From Portunus trituberculatus (taxonomy: Eukaryota > Arthropoda > Malacostraca > Decapoda > Portunidae): a stretch of DNA of 64,000 nt. The translations under genes and the position numbers were made by a program. Below the pieces are notes generated by a model. The model was not told the DNA's origin, ran no database searches, and saw only the letters and a list, made by a program, of their open reading frames with translations. Positions 58,228 to 64,000 of this stretch are shown piece after piece (the first letter of the stretch is position 1; each line of letters begins with the position of its first letter). The stretch covers positions 9,274,550 through 9,338,549 of the forward strand of contig NC_059272.1 of the NCBI RefSeq assembly GCF_017591435.1. Direction: 5' to 3'.

Positions 58228-58725
58228 ACACACACACTAAACTGATGGTCACAATTTAGGAAAATACGTAGGTCACCTGCCTAACCAAAGTGATACAATT
58301 AGCATAAATACATAGTTTTCAAAAGTATTAAGCTTAAAATATTTGTAATGAAGGACTATCATACAATATCAGAATCATCATCCTATCTATAAAGTTATTG
58401 TGAATACTGAATTCACTAGCTTAGTTGTCTTACATCAATAATGTAGATAAAAACTTACCACCATCATCATGCAGTTGAAAAGGACAGGCATGGAGAAAAC
58501 TACACTTATGAACAGTCCCTGGGAGTCAAAATATTGCTGCCGACTGAATGACTGCCAGTTCTTTGCAGCATACTGGTTGATAGTTTCAGAAGAACGCACT
58601 GTGAGCAACAGCAAGAAGAAGAGAACAGCCTGAGTGGTGTGGTGGTTACGTGTCATCACGGTAACAGTGGTGAGGAGAATGTGGAACACCACAAGTGCAA
58701 CCAGCCATCCTTCACTCCAATCAAT
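51786..58725 (-). CDS. TMEM18: Transmembrane protein 18, 3' two exons
   Basis: Join of 58459-58725 and 51786-51932 on the minus strand, 137 residues plus TGA, GT-AG intron of 6.5 kb, both exons phase 0. TMEM18 is a small inner-nuclear-membrane protein with transmembrane helices, linked in mammals to body-weight traits. The match is clear in IDWSEGWL, INQYAAKNWQSFSRQQYFDS and GLFISVVFSMPVLFNCM (human: [45 protein letters not shown], from memory). Hydrophobic segments VALVVFHILLTTVTVM, AVLFFLLLL and the last one are membrane spans; the C-terminal tail is lysine-rich. Human TMEM18 is 140 residues, so only about 20 N-terminal residues are missing; that exon was not found to 64000. Confidence 0.92.
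52048..52113. repeat. (CA)n microsatellite before SINE
   Basis: About 32 CA units ending at the first base of SINE family I. Confidence 0.95.
52114..52409 (+). mobile_element. tRNA-derived SINE, family I, second copy
   Basis: GCCCGGTAGCTCAGTGG head with intact A and B boxes and a valine-like CAC anticodon arm. Nearly identical to 1559-1851 through CAGATCAAACAGTGAA. It sits in the TMEM18 intron in antisense to the gene, directly upstream of a LINE. Confidence 0.88.
52563..53471 (+). pseudogene. LINE ORF1, coiled coil plus RRM-like domain
   Basis: Frames starting MSRKELTPISRYENREGV contain a charged helical region (LEKKLDNWIRESMRSKENDE, later KVEKEKGDLKDLVSKEEEG), then VIIFGLKEKM and VEEIHRMGPYQ with RPIKILLKS, the pattern of the RRM-like domain of L1-type ORF1 proteins. 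Frameshifts near 52830 and 53170. A long TA microsatellite ends the readable part. Confidence 0.75.
53396..53470. repeat. (TA)n microsatellite inside LINE ORF1
   Basis: About 37 TA units between ETEGY and a lysine/arginine-rich continuation, so it expanded within ORF1 coding sequence. Confidence 0.93.
53676..54640 (+). pseudogene. CR1-like LINE endonuclease
   Basis: MMYTNIDGVLSSKLELKDYI and PDIVCLAETKLNE (Asn and Glu of the active site), VLLVGDFNCKEVDW, ARLDLVFTR and GKSDHVILEMDI with the SDH triad intact. One frameshift at about 53860 separates the first part from the rest. Catalytic motifs look intact. Confidence 0.87.
54744..56236 (+). pseudogene. CR1-like LINE reverse transcriptase
   Basis: AMGPDEVSGRILKECREEL, EPLNYRPVSLTSVICKM, SQFGFRKGRSCVTNLLSF, YLDLKKAFDKVPHARLLW and SGVPQGSVLAPILF in one frame to 55625; then YINDMPEGV, LFVDDAKLCR (an FVDD box) and MEFNVDKSHVMEMG in another to 56149. 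The shift near 55605 is the main lesion. The C-terminus (RRERGDLIQVY) reaches 56236, where the TA target of the mariner-type element lies. Confidence 0.88.
56239..57332. mobile_element. Tc1/mariner-type element in LINE
   Basis: Begins CATTAAAACCTCAGCTC and ends with the complement of CAGTAAAACCTCGCTTG; TA flanks at 56237-56238 and 57333-57334. Subterminal DNA has TTCGTTCC, TTCGTCCC and TTTTCCCATAAG words. LINE coding continues cleanly on both sides. A GC-rich interior (56640-57110) encodes no transposase that I recognise. Confidence 0.87.
57335..57594 (+). pseudogene. CR1-like LINE C-terminus after insertion
   Basis: From NNGMDQVENDYLIL through KLRKGSCLRDIKKYSFPQR and VGTWNSLKEEVVSATS to CRYGDGATQA and a stop. 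W-N-x-L-x-x-x-V-V-x-A-x-S/T is the usual C-terminal signature of this LINE group. Confidence 0.88.
57655..58153 (+). mobile_element. Second CR1-like LINE 3' fragment
   Basis: Translates in pieces as TMIRPRLEYAAVVW, KLERIQRVATKM and a C-terminus with DKCRYGDRS, i.e. the same LINE family as 52412-57650 but more diverged and 5'-truncated. It ends AACTGGGTAAACACACAC, running into (CA)n. Confidence 0.82.
58154..58237. repeat. (CA)n microsatellite, LINE tail
   Basis: About 40 CA units growing from the 3' end of the LINE fragment, lying about 220 bp downstream of the TMEM18 exon in the intron. Confidence 0.93.
58459..58725 (-). CDS. TMEM18: TMEM18 central exon
   Basis: 89 codons between acceptor CATATTCTCAG and donor GTAAGTTTTT. 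It holds most of the protein, including all recognisable family motifs. Confidence 0.93.
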
Positions 58726-59629
58726 CTGAGAATATGAATATAGGTTGTTTATGATGATTTCAGAAAGAAACTTAATCTAGTAAACCAAATGGAAGAACAG
58801 TGAGAGCAAATAAAATATTTGCTTATATTAAGAGAATCCATCTACAAAAATCAAGACATGAAACAACCAAATTTTCATCTGCACATAATTTGAAATACCA
58901 AAATAACCTGAAGATTATATTATTCTGCATATGGATGCTTTGAAGGAAAAAAAGATTAACAAAGAAACAAAGTTAACTTTTGGAAGTGGAAAGGCACACC
59001 AAATGCACTCTAATTTTGAGGTACATTTGTCTGCTAAAATTTGCAAATCAGTTTTTCAAACCATTATTTCAAAATTAGTTATCAATCTTACTACAATGGA
59101 TGGTGTTAGCTGCTGTATTGTTTCTTCACAACTCTGCCAGCATGTACAGTCACTGAAGCTATTGCATCTTCTATGTGTGCCCAATGGCCCACTTCAGTGT
59201 CTTGTTCTCAGCATCTTTCATTAATGTCTTATGCATTGCATAATGGTACTTCAAATAGATACCTGCACTGCTCCTGCCCATCACTGTCTTCTGCTACATT
59301 GTTCATACTGTACTCATAAAAATGTAATAACAAGACAGTCAAGAACAACTAAAATACATCTAAACCTTGGTGGTCATCTTGTCTTGATCAGTGAGATGTC
59401 ATGAAAACATAAGAAAATGAGTAAAGATGCAAGAGTCCAAAAGCCTCTTGCAACCAATTTATCCTACCTTTAGACTTTTGTGTTCTCATAATGTTTCAAG
59501 ACATTACACTGATTACAAGAGAACTATTCTCTGTAAAAGAAGATGGTACATGAAAGATTAAATATTTATGATAATTAAAAGAAATCATGGTACATATGAT
59601 GCACTTCTGACTTTGCTAAATAATGTTCA
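58726..59629. other. TMEM18 upstream intron sequence
   Basis: Sequence right of the TMEM18 acceptor. No candidate for the missing first coding exon passed the phase and homology checks. Confidence 0.4.
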
Positions 59630-60715
59630 AGTTTCTTTTGGATTCAGGATCAGAAACTAGAGTAATTTCTTTGGATTTCTCTTCTGCTTTTCATGTAGTC
59701 TATCATAAAGCTCTACTTTTTAAACTTATGTCTGTAGTTATTAAAGGTTAATTATATATCATATCTGAATTTTTATCAGACAGGCATCAATGTGTTGCAA
59801 TTGATGGTTATTTTAGTAGTTTTAATTGTGTCAAGTCTGGAGTTCCCCAGGGCAGTGTTCTTTACTTCTTGGGCCTCTTCTTTTCATCTTTTATACTAGT
59901 AGTATGTAGCATGAGATTTCTTCCTATCTGATGTCTTATGCTGATGACACTTCCTTATTCTGCCATATCCCTGATCCTCAGAGTAGATCTATAATTGCTG
60001 TTCAGTTGAACGTAGATGTGGATTTGGTCGTCTCTTGGTGTCAGCTTTGGGATAATTACTTAAATCCTGCCAAGATCAATAGTATAATTTTTAGTCGTTC
60101 AAGGACATTTAATCCTCCACATCCTGATACCATAATTAATAATCAAGTAAGCAATTCTTGTAAGTACTGAAAACTTTTTGGGTTAATTTTAGATTCCAAA
60201 TTGACTTTTGAGAATCATATTAAGATAACCTCATCTCTGATTTCCCAGAAGGCTGGATTATTGAGAAAATGTCAAGCCATTTTTAATGATGATAAAATTT
60301 TTTTAAATTCCTGTTTCTCCTTCATTTTACCTTTCTTTGAGTATTGCAGTTCAGTCTGGAAGTCAGCTGCTCCATCTCATCTAAAGCTTTTGGACCATTC
60401 TTTTAACTTGATAAAGGTTTTATTGCCTAATCTCAATATGCAACTTATTCATTGTCAAATGGTTGGTCCTCTAACTATTTTTTTCAAAATTGGTAACAAT
60501 AATGAATATCCTCTTCATAGCACACTGCAGGGTCAATTTCTGCCTGTTCGCCGTACACGTTATAGTTTGCGATTCAATGTGCATGCCTATCAGCCTGTTT
60601 TTCACTAAATCAACCAGATTTCCTATACTTTTATCTCTAATCTGACTGAAGTGTGGAATGTACTTCCAGACGAGGTTGTTTCTGAAGTTGCTACTGATAA
60701 ATTCAAAAGTTAATA
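59630..60715 (+). mobile_element. LINE fragment with reverse transcriptase
   Basis: 5'-truncated plus-strand piece: SLDFSSAFHVVYHKALL, FLSDRHQCVAIDGYF, KSGVPQGSVL, SYADDTSLFCHIPDP (YADD intact) and SRSRTFNPPHP, then C-terminal segments LRKCQAIFNDDKIF and FRVRRT-like LPVRRTRYSL, ending VWNVLPDEVV near 60670. Three frameshifts. A different family from the other LINEs here. Confidence 0.82.
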
Positions 60716-60749
60716 GCTTCCTGTTATCTTGTCAAGTATTTGTCTTATT

Positions 60750-60751
<2 letters not shown>

Positions 60752-60793
<42 letters not shown>
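60752..60793. repeat. (CT)n microsatellite
   Basis: About 21 CT units just after the LINE fragment. Confidence 0.93.
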
Positions 60794-60797
<4 letters not shown>

Positions 60798-60900
60798 AAT
60801 CCTTTTTATTTTTCATATCCAATTTGGCTCATTGGGGGAACCCTGCTTGGGTCTTAATTATTTCTTTGATTTTCCCCTAATGCCCTTTCATGGATTCTCA

Positions 60901-60938
60901 TAATAATAATAATAACAATATTAATAATAATAATAATA

Positions 60939-61001
<63 letters not shown>

Positions 61002-61015
61002 TAATAATAATAATT
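60901..61015. repeat. (AAT)n microsatellite, imperfect
   Basis: About 38 AAT units with a few interruptions (AAC, AGT). Confidence 0.93.
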
Positions 61016-61202
61016 AAAGCATTTCATACAGTAGGAACTAAGGAAAGAGCATATTAGTAGCATCATTATTAACTGTCAATCATGAGCAAATAATATAAGT
61101 ATTTTCATCTGAGGCTTTGGTTTGATTATGTTGAGTTCAATCGCAGTAGTTCTTAAATTTCACTACAGATTGTTTCACAGTTTAAATCACAATAAGAAGT
61201 TA

Positions 61203-61951
61203 CCGTATTTGATGGCTCATTAGATACACCTTTTCTACAAAAAAAAAGTCTCTTGAAATCAGCCTACGTCCTATGAGACCAAGGTTCAGTATTGAGGCAG
61301 TGGTCGGTGGTCAGTCTATGGCAAAAGAGGCTATTAAATCAAACTCTAGACATATTCACATATGCAAAAAAAGTGATGATTGGTACTACACCGCAAAACA
61401 ACTCTTTCTTTAAAGGTAACAATATATGATAGGTCATACTTACTGGTAATTCACACAGAAGAATTTGCCATACTTCGCATGAAGCAAAACAAAACATACA
61501 ATCGGTGATATTGATCTTGACATGGGCAAGACTCACTGAAATCTTTACAGTGTTACTCCTTGAGGTAAGACACACTTTCACACAATTAAAATTGCACCTA
61601 TCATTTAACATTCTTACCTTACATACATGTATAAAAATAAAAAAAAAAAAAAAAAAGATTATTAGGCCTGAAGTCTCTCACAGTCAGTGCTGATGCCATA
61701 TGCCAGGTACATGTTTACATCTCACAACAATACTGGTATATAGGCTACAAGCAAACATTAAAGTTTTCAGAATGCAAAATGCTGGGATCTAATAATGATC
61801 TAAATACATGCCAGTCTTCAAATGTCAGGTGAAATACTTCAATTCATATTCAGAGCTTAAATTAGCATAATTTACCTTTTATTTATTTCAATGTTTGCCA
61901 AACCTGAGTGCGTCTTATGAGCCCATGTGTCTTATGAGCCATTAAAAATGA
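61203..61951. mobile_element. pogo/Tigger-like non-autonomous element
   Basis: TA-flanked (61201-61202, 61952-61953). Left CCGTATTTGATGGCTCATTA, right end the complement of TCATTTTTAATGGCTCATAA. Both ends carry the AAGACACAC/GTGTCTTATGAGCC type of phrase. No transposase frame. Divergent ends indicate age. Confidence 0.65.
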
Positions 61952-61953
61952 TA

Positions 61954-64000
61954 CATCATATTTCAACCAGTAATAATCAGTCCTGATAATAATAAGCTGA
62001 GGATATTTCTAGAATGCCAATAATTATGATTGGCATTTCTTAATCCATTTGTCTTAATAACAGCTTCTTATGGGGCCAATCACCATGAGTATATGTGGTG
62101 ACAACAGGAGTCAGCTAGGTATTGGCAAGGATATTCAAGTGTCACAATGGCAGGCAAGTGCAATGGATGCATATTCAAATACAAAGATTATTTAAGTGTA
62201 CATTTCCCAATATTGCAGTTCTATGCCAAAATCATTTGAGTATTGAATATAATCAGTAGGGCCAGCATCCACTGAGGATGAGAAAGAGGAGGTTAGCCAA
62301 CCACACCCAGGACCTTCCACGTTCTGTTAAGATATACAGTTACATTTGCCCATAAAGGGCAGGTAACACTTATGGTTGATGCAACATAGAAGGCAGGTGG
62401 CATCCATAGTTGATCTGTATTTCGAATGCTAAACAAAAAAATTTCTGCAAGATTTTTTTGGCTTGTGACCATCTTTCTCTCACAACAATGTCTCCCTCTG
62501 AACCTCTGTGTCTTACAAACCATAGTAATTACTACAAACCATAATAATTACTAAAGAGGAAAATTATCATTTATCCTCCTTTCAACTCTTTAACAAGGAT
62601 AAGTGGCTAGTGACTTCCAATCCACATATGGGCAAATATAATAAAGTTAAAAGTTACTCTATCAAGTTTTGAAAATGGTTTCATCGGAGAAAATAAAATA
62701 CATGGGATCCTTGCATTTTGACGGGGTTAGGGTGGTTTTTCATCGGTTGAATCATCATTAATTCGAATCGTGAAGCAATCTTTCTCATAAGATATTCAAG
62801 AATTAGGCGGGGATAGGGATCAACCTCCAGCCTAGACCCACCCAAAACATCACTATGACCTCTAAAAAACACTAACTTAGACTAAATCAGTACTATTGAA
62901 GGCTTCATTTATATTGCACAAGGTAGCATTGATATCACACTGGCCTATGATACACGGAACTCGGGCCATGGTTCTTGATGTAAAACCAGGAACATTATCA
63001 CACACAAGCTGGCACCATTCTTGCTATGCTAGGCAAACGGTCCAGCAACCAAGACCAAGCCCAATCAAAACAAACCAGAAAAAAAACCATGCCGCTTACA
63101 CCTCAACCTGTGCTTCATGCTGCCATTGCACTTGCACTTCCAGTTATTGAAGAAAAGGAAGAAAAGGAAACTAGGGAAGAACCGAGAGCTGCACGTTGGC
63201 AACTTTTGGAGGCGGGGAATGGTTACCATGAACCCAAATTATCGACATGATATAAATATACTGTATTTCATCTTTCTAGACTGACGAAATACTTAATATT
63301 CAGTTTATGAAGAATTCAGGCACGTTCTTTTTAGTTTGAATGATAGGGTTTTATTATATAATTATGTTTATTTTTTCGTTGGGATAGCATACGAAGAACC
63401 AGAATGGATATGAAGCCATCCCAAATTTGCTCTGCTAATCCCGGGAAAGTTCCAGCTATCTGGAGCGGATGTTCCTTGTTCCACGTATCACAGGCCCTTA
63501 CACGAATTTACAGCGAATTTGACTGAGTGGGTGGCGCTCGAGATATGAATGTCGAATTGGTGATAATTTGAACTGTGAATGGTTGAATCACGAGGATCCC
63601 CTGTACTGAAAGACTGTGTTTAGTTCATGTACATCCTCCCAGCCATGACAATTATAATCTTTTCCTGCATGTTTTAAGTGACTGATAGCAATATCATTTC
63701 CTTTAGTGTGTCTGCAGAATGATAAATTTAGACATTCATATGACCGAGTGAGAGATACCAGTGAAGGAAGTAGATAGAGGAGGCTTGTGGACCTGCGTTG
63801 AGGCCTCAGCCAGGCCACTGAATGGCACACAACTATGCAAATGCAGGCTAAAAGTTATTTCAATTCATCTTTTCACCAGACACACCACATCACCTAAGGA
63901 GACTGAAGAGGCAGGATTGATAAGTGTGATGCAATTACGTTTTCATAAATTGGTCAAGGAAGAATTGAGAAAATTTTGACAGAAAAAGACAAATGATAAA
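61954..64000. other. No gene recognised
   Basis: AT-rich with small open frames. A plus-strand frame at 63026-63250 (VIEEKEEKETREEPRAARWQ) is unrecognised. The first TMEM18 exon may lie here or beyond the window. Confidence 0.35.

Noticed and set aside
59259..59330. Candidate first exon of TMEM18 (ATG near 59310, donor GTATCT)
   Set aside because: It ends in the wrong phase for the phase-0 acceptor at 58726 and shows no similarity to the family's N-terminus.
63026..63250. 74-codon charged frame
   Set aside because: No splice sites or family match that I can support.

Overview
This is eukaryotic nuclear DNA, most likely from a decapod crustacean and plausibly a brachyuran crab. The evidence is two intron-split animal genes, very long GA, CT, CA, TA and AAT microsatellites, AACCT/TTAGG arthropod-type telomere-like repeats, tRNA-derived SINEs, and a LINE whose protein resembles the jockey-type elements I remember from portunid crabs. 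The species call is inference. There are no operons or other bacterial features. Intergenic DNA is AT-rich and most of the window is transposable elements, usually nested.

Two host genes are supported, both on the minus strand. (1) SF3B4 (splicing factor 3b subunit 4) has a complete coding sequence in four exons (22306-22339, 13801-14000, 13224-13382, 10928-11995). It encodes 486 residues: two RRMs, then a long proline-rich tail. Intron 1 is 8.3 kb and full of nested transposons. (2) TMEM18 has two exons here (58459-58725 and 51786-51932). They cover about 137 C-terminal residues; the first ~20 residues were not located.

Layout. 1-1500: no gene. 1.5-2.3 kb: two tRNA-derived SINEs with CA repeats. 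2.7-8.5 kb: a plus-strand jockey-type LINE that received two SINEs, one of which was itself split by a minus-strand LINE of the same family. 8.5-10.2 kb: spacer. 10.2-22.4 kb: SF3B4, whose intron 1 holds a 6.2 kb inverted-repeat DNA element (TIR GGCACTGTCC, 8-bp target duplication). That element contains a CR1/L2-type LINE, which contains two different piggyBac derivatives. Two smaller relatives (14951-15323, 21455-21914) are also present. 22.6-26.1 kb: a second inverted-repeat pair around another LINE with an internal micro-inversion. 26.5-36.8 kb: remnants of two Ty3/gypsy retrotransposons, one interrupted by a full-length I-type LINE with 13-bp target duplications and by a Tc1/mariner-type element. 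36.8-42 kb: AT-rich DNA and one SINE. 42.7-45.9 kb: a 122-bp perfect-centre palindrome followed by an R2-like LINE. 45.9-51.7 kb: AT-rich DNA, a 164-bp tandem duplication and a SINE. 51.8-58.7 kb: TMEM18, whose 6.5 kb intron holds a CR1-like LINE split by a Tc1/mariner-type element. 59.6-62 kb: a LINE fragment and a pogo/Tigger-like element. 62-64 kb: no gene recognised.

The most unusual items are the inverted-repeat family with telomere-like cores and 8-bp target duplications, the two piggyBac derivatives in one LINE copy, the in-place inversion inside a LINE, the zero-spacer palindrome next to the R2-like element, and the unlisted 34-base coding exon of SF3B4.
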